Shown here piece by piece: positions 16,182-24,033 of a stretch of DNA of 64,000 nt. Each line of letters starts with the position of its first letter. Position 1 is the first letter of the stretch. The notes below the pieces were generated by a model, which was given only the letters and a program-made list of their open reading frames with translations, was not told the origin of the DNA and did no database searches. Origin of the DNA: SZUA-35 sp965530755 (GTDB lineage: Bacteria > Actinomycetota > Acidimicrobiia > Acidimicrobiales > SZUA-35); NCBI GenBank assembly GCA_965530755.1, contig CBESNA010000010.1:31978-95977 (forward strand), read 5' to 3'. The position numbers were made by a program, and so were the translations under genes.

Positions 16182-17662
16182 CTGATCTCGCCGAGTCGGA
16201 CGGCGCGGCAACGCCGGCCGACTCTGCACTGTTCGAACTGCTCGAGGGTTTCGTACTCGATCTCCGAGCGGCGGGACTACCGGTTTCGTTGTCAGAGAAC
16301 ATCGATGCAGCCCGAGCCGTGCGCCACATTCCACTCGAGGATCGAGCGGCCTTCAAGTACGCACTCGCCGCGACGCTGGTCAAGAACAATGCGCACTGGC
16401 GAACGTTCGAGACCCTCTTCGAGGTCTACTTCTCGCTGCGAGGCAGTGAGTACCTGCTGGATCCTGATGCCGACGATCCCTTCGGTGACATGGACCTCGA
16501 CGACGAGAACCAAGCTCCTGGCCAGGGTGGCGAAGGACAGGGCGGCGGCGATGGTCTCACGCCCGAGGAACTGGCCGAACTCCTCTTCCAGGCTCTGATG
16601 AAGGGCGACGATTCGCTGGTCCGGGCGATCTCGAAGCAAGCAGTGAAGCGATACGCCGGCATGGAACCCGGGCGGCCCGTTGGTGGCACCTACTACCTCT
16701 ATCGCACTCTCCGAAATCTCGACCTCGATGGACTGATGGAACGGCTCATGGAGCAGTCCCGCGAGGATGCTCCGGGTGATCTCACTCCACTCGAGGAGCG
16801 CCTCGAGCGCGATGAGTTCGACGACCGCATCGAGAAGCTCAAGAAGGAGATCGAGGCCGAGATCAGACGTCGTCTGGTGGCCGATCGCGGCGCCGAGGCG
16901 ATGGCAAAGACACTCCGCAAGCCCTTGCCGGAGGACGTTGACTTCATGCATGCCAGCAGGGAGGAGATGGCCAATCTCCGCAGGGCGATCTATCCGCTGA
17001 CCCGCAAACTCGCCGTTCGTCTGGCCCGCAAGCGGCGTCACGGCCGCAAAGGTCCGCTCGATTTTCGCAACACGGTGCGGCATTCACTGAGTTACGGCGG
17101 GGTCCCGGCCGAGCTCAAGTTCCGATATCCGAGGCCGTCCAAGCCAGAGATCATCGTCATTGCCGACATCTCGGGTTCCGTCGCGGCCTTCGCCCGTTTC
17201 ACCCTGCATTTGGTCTACGCCATCAGCGGGCAGTTCTCGAAGGTCAGGGCGTTCGTCTTCATCGATGGTCTCGACGAGGTCACCCACATGTTCGAAGGTG
17301 TCGACGACATCGCCGAAGCCGTGCATCGGGTCAACACCGAGGCCGACGTGGTGTGGGTCGATGGTCACTCCGACTACGGCCACGCCTTCGAGGTCTTCTG
17401 GGATGCGTACGGCAAGGATGTCAACTCGAAGTCGACGGTGCTGATCCTCGGCGACGCGAGGAACAACTATCACGCCGCTCAATCGTGGATTCTCAAGGAG
17501 ATCGAACAGAAGGCCCGGAAGCTGTTCTGGCTCAATCCGGAACCCAAGGCCTACTGGAACACTGGCGACTCCATCGTGGGTGAGTACGGCGCGCATTGCG
17601 ACGGTGTCTTCGAAGTACGCAACCTCCGACAGCTCGAGAAGTTCGTCGACAACCTCGCTTGA
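16178..17662 (+). CDS. VWA domain-containing CoxE-like protein
   Basis: A 494-aa protein with the CoxE-like layout: helical N-terminal region (FVLDLRAAGLPVSLSENIDAARAV), a low-complexity acidic/GQ linker (DMDLDDENQAPGQGGEGQGG) and a C-terminal von Willebrand A domain. The metal-ion-dependent adhesion site is seen as DISGSV near residue 330, with LILGDARNNY as the later MIDAS loop. GTG 16178 overlaps the MoxR stop. MoxR-VWA pairs are a known functional unit in which the VWA protein bridges ATPase and client. The client is unidentified here. The family is frequent in Acidimicrobiia and other actinobacteria. Confidence 0.86.
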   Translation: MTDLAESDGAATPADSALFELLEGFVLDLRAAGLPVSLSENIDAARAVRHIPLEDRAAFKYALAATLVKNNAHWRTFETLFEVYFSLRGSEYLLDPDADDPFGDMDLDDENQAPGQGGEGQGGGDGLTPEELAELLFQALMKGDDSLVRAISKQAVKRYAGMEPGRPVGGTYYLYRTLRNLDLDGLMERLMEQSREDAPGDLTPLEERLERDEFDDRIEKLKKEIEAEIRRRLVADRGAEAMAKTLRKPLPEDVDFMHASREEMANLRRAIYPLTRKLAVRLARKRRHGRKGPLDFRNTVRHSLSYGGVPAELKFRYPRPSKPEIIVIADISGSVAAFARFTLHLVYAISGQFSKVRAFVFIDGLDEVTHMFEGVDDIAEAVHRVNTEADVVWVDGHSDYGHAFEVFWDAYGKDVNSKSTVLILGDARNNYHAAQSWILKEIEQKARKLFWLNPEPKAYWNTGDSIVGEYGAHCDGVFEVRNLRQLEKFVDNLA

Positions 17663-17716
17663 CAGCAGCGGACAGCGGCACGCGCATCCGACCGCGGCTC
17701 GATCGGCGAAGTAGAG

Positions 17717-18340
17717 GTGATGACGATGCTCGACCTCGCTCCGCAACCAGTGGTGATACCGGTGCCGCCGATGGGTGGCTATCATCGCCGTGTGGAAACG
17801 ACTCTCGAGGAGCGCTTCGTCGCCGGTGACGAAGCGGCCCTCAAGGAAGTCTTCGACACGCACGCCGGACTGGTCATGAGCATCTGTCGCCGGACGGTCG
17901 GCCCAGATGCCGAGGATGTTGCCCAACAGGTGTTCGTGGCAGCCTGGAAGGGTCGGCGTTCGTTCAGCCCGGACAAGGGTTCAATCCCCGGATGGCTGAG
18001 TGGTATCGCCAAGTTCAAGGCGGTCGACCACCTCCGGGCAAAGGGTCGGCGCCCGCAGAACGCTGGCCACGAGGTCGAGGAGAGCGCCTCGCCAGCGGTC
18101 GATGTCGGCCGAGTCGCCGATCGCGTGGTGCTCACGCAGGCGCTAGGTCAGCTGTCTGAAGAGCGTCGCCGGGTTGTTGCCCTTGCGTTCTTCGAGGACT
18201 TCACCCATCAGGAGATCAGCGAACATCTCGCCATGCCCCTCGGCACGGTCAAGAGTCATATCAGACGCGGTCTCGAATCGCTTCGCAGCTCACTCGGGAG
18301 CCAGCCGCTCGGCGATCAAGTAGTAGGAGAACGGCAATGA
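17717..18340 (+). CDS. ECF-type RNA polymerase sigma factor (SigK/SigL-like)
   Basis: A sigma-70 family protein of up to 207 aa. Region 2 reads EEVFDTH-like ALKEVFDTHAGLVMSICRRT then DAEDVAQQVFVAAWKGRRSF; region 4 reads RRVVALAFFEDFTHQEISEHLAMPLGTVKSHIRRGLESLR. These are the canonical ECF blocks with no region 3. Three candidate starts lie together (GTG 17717, ATG 17720, ATG 17726) and GTG at about 17791 would also keep the domain; I keep the longest. It is coupled by ATGA overlap to an RskA-like anti-sigma gene, so it is probably held inactive at the membrane until a signal arrives. Confidence 0.9.
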   Translation: MMTMLDLAPQPVVIPVPPMGGYHRRVETTLEERFVAGDEAALKEVFDTHAGLVMSICRRTVGPDAEDVAQQVFVAAWKGRRSFSPDKGSIPGWLSGIAKFKAVDHLRAKGRRPQNAGHEVEESASPAVDVGRVADRVVLTQALGQLSEERRRVVALAFFEDFTHQEISEHLAMPLGTVKSHIRRGLESLRSSLGSQPLGDQVVGERQ

Positions 18341-19083
18341 CCGGTCGAGACGATGCCGCATTCGACGATGGTGCTTTCGAGGATGGCGTGAGTGGCGAGG
18401 CTGCAAACCCCGAGGGTGCCGAGTCGTTCGCCGAGGTGATCGGTCTCCTGCGGGAGGGCCCCCTGGAGCTCACTGACGAGCAGCCACCGGCGGGCCTGTG
18501 GGACGCCATCGCCGGCGAGCTCGGGCTCGGCGGCTCCTCTGTCGATTCGGCCGATTCGGCCGAGGGTTCAGACGATCTGCGGTCCGGTGGTCTGTTCGAC
18601 ACAGAGCCGGGCGCTGGCAACGTCGTGTCGATGGTCGATCGACGGCCCCGTTGGGGCCGCCCGGCGGCGCTGGTCACACTCGCAGCCGCCGTGGTGTTGC
18701 TACTCGCGGTGCCGATCGGGTTGGCGATGCGTTCGGACGAGTCCATCGATCTGGTTGCGACGGCGCAGCTCGAACTGCTCGATGGCCAGACCGGGCAGAG
18801 CGTTCCGGCCACACTTCTCTCCGTCGACGGAGATCTCGTGCTCGAGGTCGCCGCCCCGACCACCGTGCCCGAGGGCGAGTTCCTCGAGCTGTGGTTGCTC
18901 CAAATCGGCGACGACGGTGTCGAGGGTCTCGAGTCGCTTGGGCGGGTCGACGGCTCGGGCCGCTACGACGTCCCAGACGACATGGACCTCGAACGCTTCA
19001 GCGTCGTCGACATCTCGGTCGAACTCGACGACGGCAATCCCGACCACAGTGGAGTCAGCGTGGTGCGGGGAGAGCTCGCCTGA
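18337..19083 (+). CDS. RskA-like anti-sigma-K factor
   Basis: A 248-aa single-pass membrane protein. The cytoplasmic part (1 to about 105) is acidic and lacks a clear zinc-binding HxxxCxxC motif. One membrane helix (AALVTLAAAVVLLLAVPIGLAM) is at about 107-128, and the outer domain has the RskA C-terminal pattern (PEGEFLELWLLQIGDDGVEGLESLGRVDGSGRYDVPDDMDL...). RskA-type factors sequester the ECF sigma and are degraded by regulated intramembrane proteolysis. The direct pairing with the sigma gene (4-bp overlap) supports this. ATG 18337 is fixed by the overlap. Confidence 0.85.
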   Translation: MTGRDDAAFDDGAFEDGVSGEAANPEGAESFAEVIGLLREGPLELTDEQPPAGLWDAIAGELGLGGSSVDSADSAEGSDDLRSGGLFDTEPGAGNVVSMVDRRPRWGRPAALVTLAAAVVLLLAVPIGLAMRSDESIDLVATAQLELLDGQTGQSVPATLLSVDGDLVLEVAAPTTVPEGEFLELWLLQIGDDGVEGLESLGRVDGSGRYDVPDDMDLERFSVVDISVELDDGNPDHSGVSVVRGELA

Positions 19084-19098
19084 GCCCCTCGCCGGCCA

Positions 19099-20436
19099 TC
19101 ACTCCGCTCGGAGCAATTCGGCCACGCGGAAGGCGAGATCGAGTCCCTGACTTGCATTGAGCCTCGGGTCGCACATGGTCTCGTAGCGGGTGCTGAGGTC
19201 GGTGTCGGAGACATCGTGAGCGCCTCCCAGGCACTCGGTGACGTCATCGCCGGTCAGCTCGACATGGATTCCGCCCGGCCAGGTTCCGGCGGCCTTGTGG
19301 GCGGCGAAGAACCCTGTCACCTCGGCCAGTACGTCGTCGAGATGCCGAGTCTTGTAGCCGGTGTCTGCGGTGAAGGTGTTGCCGTGCATGGGGTCGCACG
19401 TCCACACGACCGGATGGCCTGAGTCGCGAACCGCAGCCAGCAGCGGCGGGAGGGCTGTCGCCACCTTGTCTGCACCCATGCGCGTGATCAGCGTCAACCG
19501 GCCCGGGTCCTTGTCCGGATCGAGGCGAGCGCACAGCTCGAGCACCTGCTCAGGGGTGGCCGTCGGTCCGATCTTGCAGCCGATCGGATTCTTGATCCCG
19601 CTGAAGAATTCGACGTGTGCCTTGTCGAGGTCGCGGGTGCGTTCACCGATCCAGACCATGTGAGCGCTGCAGTCGTACCACTCGTCAGTGAGGCTGTCCT
19701 TGCGAGTCAGCGCCTCCTCGTACTGCAGGATGAGGGCTTCATGGCTGGTGTAGAAGTCGGCCTCGTGGATCTCTGGATGATTCGACGAGATGCCGGCCGC
19801 CTCCATGAAACGGATGGCACGGTCGATCTCGTCGCCGAGGATGGCGTAGCGCTGGCCCGCCGGTGAAGAAGCGACGAACTCCTGGTTCCACGCTTGGACA
19901 CGGTGCAGGTCGGCGAAGCCTCCCTTGGTGAAGGCGCGGAGGAGATTCAGCGTCGAGGCCGACTGGTGGTATGCCTGGAGCAACCGCTGAGGGTCGGGGG
20001 AGCGGCCATCAGGGGAGAACGGCAAGTCGTTGACCATGTGGCCGAGGAACGAGGGGAGCTCGGTGCCGTCGATGGTCTCGGTCGGTTGCGACCGCGGCTT
20101 GGCGAATTGGCCGGCGATCCGCCCGACTTTGACGGTGGGGACGCCGGCTGAATACGTGAGAACGACCGCCATCTGCAGGATCACGCGCAGCTTGTCGCGA
20201 ATGGCATCGGCATTGAATCCATCGAAGGATTCGGCGCAGTCACCCGCCTGGAGCAGAAAGGCCTTGCCGAGGGCGACATCGCCCAAGCGAGCGCGGAGAT
20301 CTCGTGCTTCGCCCGCAAACACCAGGGGCGGCAGGGTCGAGAGCTCCTTCTCGACTCGCTCGAGATCGGGGAGATCCGGCCAGGACGGCTGCTGCTTGGC
20401 CTCGAGCTGGCGCCAACTTCCAGGGTTCCATGTCAC
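19099..20436 (-). CDS. aroF: 3-deoxy-7-phosphoheptulonate synthase, class II
   Basis: A 445-aa class II DAHP synthase, joining PEP and erythrose-4-phosphate at the entry of the shikimate pathway. Recognisable blocks are KAFLLQAGDCAESF, VGRIAGQFAKPRS, YTSHEALILQYEEALTR, the SAHMVWIGERTRDLDKAHVEF block, NPIGCKIGP, and WTCDPMHGNTF near the end with GGIHVELTGDDVTECLGG. The cysteine, His, Glu and Asp metal ligands expected for the class are present. GTG 20436 (reading VTWNPGSWRQLE) is chosen because plant/actinobacterial class II enzymes start at this W-block; a GTG at 20469 would add 11 residues. No other aro genes are adjacent. Confidence 0.94.
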   Translation of the reverse strand: MTWNPGSWRQLEAKQQPSWPDLPDLERVEKELSTLPPLVFAGEARDLRARLGDVALGKAFLLQAGDCAESFDGFNADAIRDKLRVILQMAVVLTYSAGVPTVKVGRIAGQFAKPRSQPTETIDGTELPSFLGHMVNDLPFSPDGRSPDPQRLLQAYHQSASTLNLLRAFTKGGFADLHRVQAWNQEFVASSPAGQRYAILGDEIDRAIRFMEAAGISSNHPEIHEADFYTSHEALILQYEEALTRKDSLTDEWYDCSAHMVWIGERTRDLDKAHVEFFSGIKNPIGCKIGPTATPEQVLELCARLDPDKDPGRLTLITRMGADKVATALPPLLAAVRDSGHPVVWTCDPMHGNTFTADTGYKTRHLDDVLAEVTGFFAAHKAAGTWPGGIHVELTGDDVTECLGGAHDVSDTDLSTRYETMCDPRLNASQGLDLAFRVAELLRAE

Positions 20437-20490
20437 CCGGCCAGTCTCACCGACGATCGGGTCGAGCACAACGCGGTTTCAAAACGGGAA

Positions 20491-20513
20491 GAGCCCCCGC
20501 CGAGCGGAGGCTC
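20491..20513 (-). terminator. Terminator of the RpoD-like sigma gene
   Basis: GAGCCTCCGC and GCGGGGGCTC (minus strand) form a 10-bp stem with one mismatch and a short loop, followed on the minus strand by TTCCCGTTTT. It lies 39 bp after the sigma gene stop. Confidence 0.6.
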
Positions 20514-20551
20514 CTTCCTCATATCGCGGGAGGCCCGCTAGGGCCGAGCGT

Positions 20552-21391
<840 letters not shown>

Positions 21392-21451
21392 GGCGCGCTC
21401 TTTATCTTTGTGTGTGCGGGGAAGGGGAAGGGGTTGCGAACGGGAAAACGT

Positions 21452-21667
21452 TCAGCGAACGATCGGGAACGGCACGTTGCGGAACACGTTCTCGTCGTTG
21501 AGATGCGATGCGTTCCGATGATTGCCGTGCCTGCCGTGTCGATCCGGATGCGTCCGGCTGTTCACAGCGATGTTCTTGTATGTGTGATGATGTTTGCAAT
21601 GATGGCTGAGGTAGTGGAGACGGTTCAAGTCGGGCTGCAGATCCAGTAGATTTCGCAGATATTCCAT
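21452..21667 (-). CDS. Possible 71-aa His-rich leader ORF
   Basis: The ORF starts MEYLRNLLDLQPDLNRLHYLSHHCKHHHTY and is rich in His, Asn and Arg (14 or so His). It begins 21 nt after the -10 of the promoter at 21689, with AGG about 8 nt before the ATG, and stops 60 nt before the sigma gene. No family is recognised. It may be a real small protein, a regulatory leader ORF or chance reading in an unusual leader. Confidence 0.25.
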   Translation of the reverse strand: MEYLRNLLDLQPDLNRLHYLSHHCKHHHTYKNIAVNSRTHPDRHGRHGNHRNASHLNDENVFRNVPFPIVR

Positions 21668-21753
21668 GCGTTACCTGAGCGAACATCAAAGTTAGTACAC
21701 ATCCTTCCCCCTGTCAGGGTGACATTCGTCACTTCGAGTTGAAAGTTGTCCAT
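21625..21753 (-). CDS. Possible 42-aa Cys/Trp-containing peptide
   Basis: The reading frame encodes MDNFQLEVTNVTLTGG followed by a 26-residue tail with three Cys and two Trp (ending WNICEIYWICSPT). The GG before the tail resembles a double-glycine leader cleavage site. Third-position bases are far less GC-biased than in neighbouring genes. The promoter at 21689-21717 lies inside this ORF, and no modification or export gene is near. I regard it as weakly supported. Confidence 0.15.
   Translation of the reverse strand: MDNFQLEVTNVTLTGGRMCTNFDVRSGNAWNICEIYWICSPT
21689..21717 (-). promoter_or_regulatory. Sigma-70 promoter for the RpoD-like sigma gene leader
   Basis: On the minus strand CTGACA (21717-21712) and TAACTT (21694-21689) are separated by exactly 17 nt, giving the best consensus-like promoter in the window. 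The expected start is near 21682, about 290 nt before the sigma gene ATG. Confidence 0.6.
21719..21732. promoter_or_regulatory. CRP-like palindrome GTGA-N6-TCAC
   Basis: GTGACATTCGTCAC has perfect GTGA and TCAC half-sites with a 6-nt spacer, the core of the CRP/FNR-family consensus. Its centre lies about 43 nt upstream of the predicted start of the sigma-gene promoter, close to a class II activator position, and 36 nt upstream of the nadD ATG. Confidence 0.45.
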
Positions 21754-21761
21754 CCTCAGGT

Positions 21762-22394
21762 ATGACCGCCGCCACTTCCGAACCGCACACGAACCGACGC
21801 ATCGGGCTGTTCGGGGGCACATTCGACCCGGTGCACCACGGTCATCTCGCAGCGGCATGGCATGTGCGGCAGCGGCTGAATCTCGATGCCGTGTGGTTGA
21901 TTGTTGCGAACGATCCCTGGCAGAAGCGCGACGATCGCATGATCACGCCGGCGGCGACTCGCCTCGAGTGGGTCCACCTTGCCGTCGATGGGGTCGTTGG
22001 TTTGGCAGCGTCGGACATCGAGATCGAACTCGGGGGCACGACGTACACGATCGACACCATCGCCGCGCTCGACGAACGGTTTCCCGGTGTCGACTGGCGT
22101 GTCGTGGTCGGCGCAGATGCAGCCGCCCAACTCGACACATGGCACCGTGCCGACGAACTCCGGGAGCAGATCGACCTCGTGGTCGTGAACCGGCCCGGCG
22201 TCGATGTCGGTTCCATCCCAGCGGGGTGGCGTTTCGAAGAGGTCGAGATCCCGGCCCTCGACCTGTCCTCGACCGAGCTCCGGGCAATGGCGGCGAGCGG
22301 GCTGTCGCTGCGTTTCCTCACCACGGATGCGGTCGCCGAGGCGATCGAGCGAACCGGCGTGTTCGCTCGGGGTGACGGGCCGTCGCACCAGTGA
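21762..22394 (+). CDS. nadD: Nicotinate-nucleotide adenylyltransferase
   Basis: A 210-aa nucleotidyltransferase making deamido-NAD from nicotinate mononucleotide and ATP. The motif GGTFDPVHHGHL (residues about 19-30) is the HxGH signature of the family, and SSTELRAM near residue 173 is the ISSTxIR-equivalent ATP-binding motif. ATG 21762 has AGG 5 nt upstream. It is followed by an overlapping LCP-like gene and rsfS, the usual actinobacterial nadD-(LytR-like)-rsfS order. A CRP-like palindrome lies upstream. Confidence 0.95.
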   Translation: MTAATSEPHTNRRIGLFGGTFDPVHHGHLAAAWHVRQRLNLDAVWLIVANDPWQKRDDRMITPAATRLEWVHLAVDGVVGLAASDIEIELGGTTYTIDTIAALDERFPGVDWRVVVGADAAAQLDTWHRADELREQIDLVVVNRPGVDVGSIPAGWRFEEVEIPALDLSSTELRAMAASGLSLRFLTTDAVAEAIERTGVFARGDGPSHQ

Positions 22395-23545
22395 TCCGCC
22401 AAACCACCACCATTCCCCTCGCCGACGGGGATCAGCCGGACGAGCCTCGATCGGGTTGGGCTCGGTGGACCTTCATCGTGCTCGAGGTCGTCCTCCTCGG
22501 ATCCATCCCGTTGCTGGCCATGCTCGGATTTCGGGGCCTGCTCGACTCCAGGGCGGGCCAGTTCACCGCCGAACCCGGACGGGAAGACCCCGGATGGTTG
22601 GCGCTCGTCGAACCGACGCCCATCCGGTCGATCGTCGATGTCGACGAGGGACGGGTCGGCGGCATCGTCTTGGTCGTGCCGTCCGGCGAGGCACTGGGTG
22701 GCGGCACGGTCATCCTGGTGTCGGGGGCAACCGAGGTCGACGGCGTGCCGCTGGACGAGCGGGGTGCCGATGACGCCGTTACCGCCCTCGCGGCTGCGCT
22801 CCGGCTGGCCATCGATCCGCCGGTGCTGGCCGACGTTGACGGTTGGGCGGAGCTCCTCGGGGATGTTGAGATCGAGCTCGCCAATCCCGATCCGGTGCCC
22901 GGCGTGAACGGTGCGATCGCTGTCGCCGCCGGTCGAGTCACCGTCGATGCCGCCGACATGCCGGCGCTCTCGTCGCGGCTGCCGGTCGGAATCGATGATC
23001 CAGACGCTCTCGAGTTTCGACGCGAGGTGTTGTGGCGGACCCTGCTCGACGAAGGGGTCTTCGTCGAGAGTGACCCGCCGGGCGCGTCAGCCGTCGATGA
23101 GACCGGCGTTGAGCGGGTCAGGCGCGATCTCTCCTCGATTTCCGTCGGTCTGAACCGAGTGGAGCCGCTTCCTCTCGCCGGCCGCACGATCGATGCCGAG
23201 GCGGCCGAAGCGCTTGTGCGTTCGTCTGTCGCCCGTCCGCTCGGGCACGAACCCGGCGCCCGGCTGCAGGTCCGGGTCATCGACCGCAGCGGGAGCAACG
23301 ATCTGGAAACAGCTGCCCGCAATCTCGGACAGGCAGGCTTCGAGGTCGTGCAGATCGGGAACGCCAGCGTGCTGGACGACGGTCCCACGCAGCTGTTCGT
23401 GCCTCCCGGCGCCGACGCAGGTGAGGTCGCGAGGCTGGCCGAGGTCGCTGATGCGGCTACCGTTCCACCCAGTCTCGATCCCGAAGCCGTGTCCACCGTG
23501 ACGCTGCTCCTCGGAGTGAGATCCCCGATCGCCGTGTCCTCATGA
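22391..23545 (+). CDS. Membrane protein with degenerate LCP-like and LytR_C domains
   Basis: A 384-aa protein starting at GTG 22391 (GTGA overlap with nadD). One membrane helix (WTFIVLEVVLLGSIPLLAMLG) is at about 25-45. The middle is weakly similar to an LCP phosphotransferase (DDAVTALAAALRLAIDPPVLADVDGWAELLGDVEIEL resembles the final part with its lipid-binding pocket), but the usual Asp/Arg catalytic residues are not evident. The last 90 residues fit LytR_C (LQVRVIDRSGSNDLETAARNLGQAGFEVVQIGNA). Proteins of this type at this locus are thought to act in wall-polymer attachment; here the catalytic core looks degraded, so a scaffold role is more likely. The next gene overlaps by 4 bp. Confidence 0.65.
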   Translation: MIRQTTTIPLADGDQPDEPRSGWARWTFIVLEVVLLGSIPLLAMLGFRGLLDSRAGQFTAEPGREDPGWLALVEPTPIRSIVDVDEGRVGGIVLVVPSGEALGGGTVILVSGATEVDGVPLDERGADDAVTALAAALRLAIDPPVLADVDGWAELLGDVEIELANPDPVPGVNGAIAVAAGRVTVDAADMPALSSRLPVGIDDPDALEFRREVLWRTLLDEGVFVESDPPGASAVDETGVERVRRDLSSISVGLNRVEPLPLAGRTIDAEAAEALVRSSVARPLGHEPGARLQVRVIDRSGSNDLETAARNLGQAGFEVVQIGNASVLDDGPTQLFVPPGADAGEVARLAEVADAATVPPSLDPEAVSTVTLLLGVRSPIAVSS

Positions 23546-24006
23546 GCCGATCAGCATCTGTCGCCCACCGAAGCCGAGAACATGTGAACGAGTTCGTAGC
23601 AACCGCATCCGATTCCACGCCCGTCGAGAACGCGTCGCCTGGTCCCGCTGTCGACCACCTCGCTGCTGCTGATGAGCAGTGGGTCCGCATCGCCCTCGAT
23701 GCGGCCGAGGACAAGCTGGGCACCAACAGTCGAGCGTTCTTCGTCGGCCAGGCGATCGGGATCACCGACTGGTTCGTTGTCACCTCTGGCGGCAACGCCC
23801 GCCAGGTGCGGGCCATCGTTGATGAGGTCGAGGAGCAGGTCGCGGCGCGGGGCGGACCGAGGGCTCGCCGCGTCGAAGGCAAGGACACGTTGTCGTGGGT
23901 CCTCATGGACTTCGGCGGGTTCGTCGTCCACGTGTTCGACACCGAGGCGCGTGACTTCTACGACCTTGACCGCCTCTGGCGCGACATGCCAGAACTCCAG
24001 CGCTGA
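23542..24006 (+). CDS. rsfS: Ribosomal silencing factor RsfS
   Basis: A 154-aa protein of the RsfS/Iojap family, which binds L14 on the 50S subunit and blocks joining of subunits when nutrients run low. The conserved core is ALDAAEDKLGTNSRAFFVGQAIGITDWFVVTSGGNARQVRAIVDEVEE, then WVLMDFGGFVVHVFDTEARDFYDLDRLW. The first 45 residues are a non-conserved extension. ATG 23542 overlaps the preceding stop (ATGA); a GTG at 23584 is a possible shorter start. It is convergent with leuS, 28 bp away, with no clear terminator. Confidence 0.94.
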   Translation: MSRSASVAHRSREHVNEFVATASDSTPVENASPGPAVDHLAAADEQWVRIALDAAEDKLGTNSRAFFVGQAIGITDWFVVTSGGNARQVRAIVDEVEEQVAARGGPRARRVEGKDTLSWVLMDFGGFVVHVFDTEARDFYDLDRLWRDMPELQR

Positions 24007-24033
24007 CCCAGCCTCGCGATTGGGGTTCGAACG

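Larger units (their letters stand above)
21392..21761. other. 370-bp gap between the sigma gene and nadD
   Basis: This gap is more AT-rich than its surroundings. It holds a strong minus-strand promoter (21689-21717), a CRP-like palindrome (21719-21732), a 71-aa His-rich ORF (21452-21667) and a 42-aa ORF (21625-21753). The last 40 nt before the sigma start carry a pyrimidine run on the minus strand (CCCCTTCCCCTTCCCC). Confidence 0.6.

Noticed and set aside
21410..21649. 79-codon plus-strand frame in the sigma leader
   Set aside because: No ribosome site or promoter in that direction, no domain, and it opposes the predicted leader transcript.
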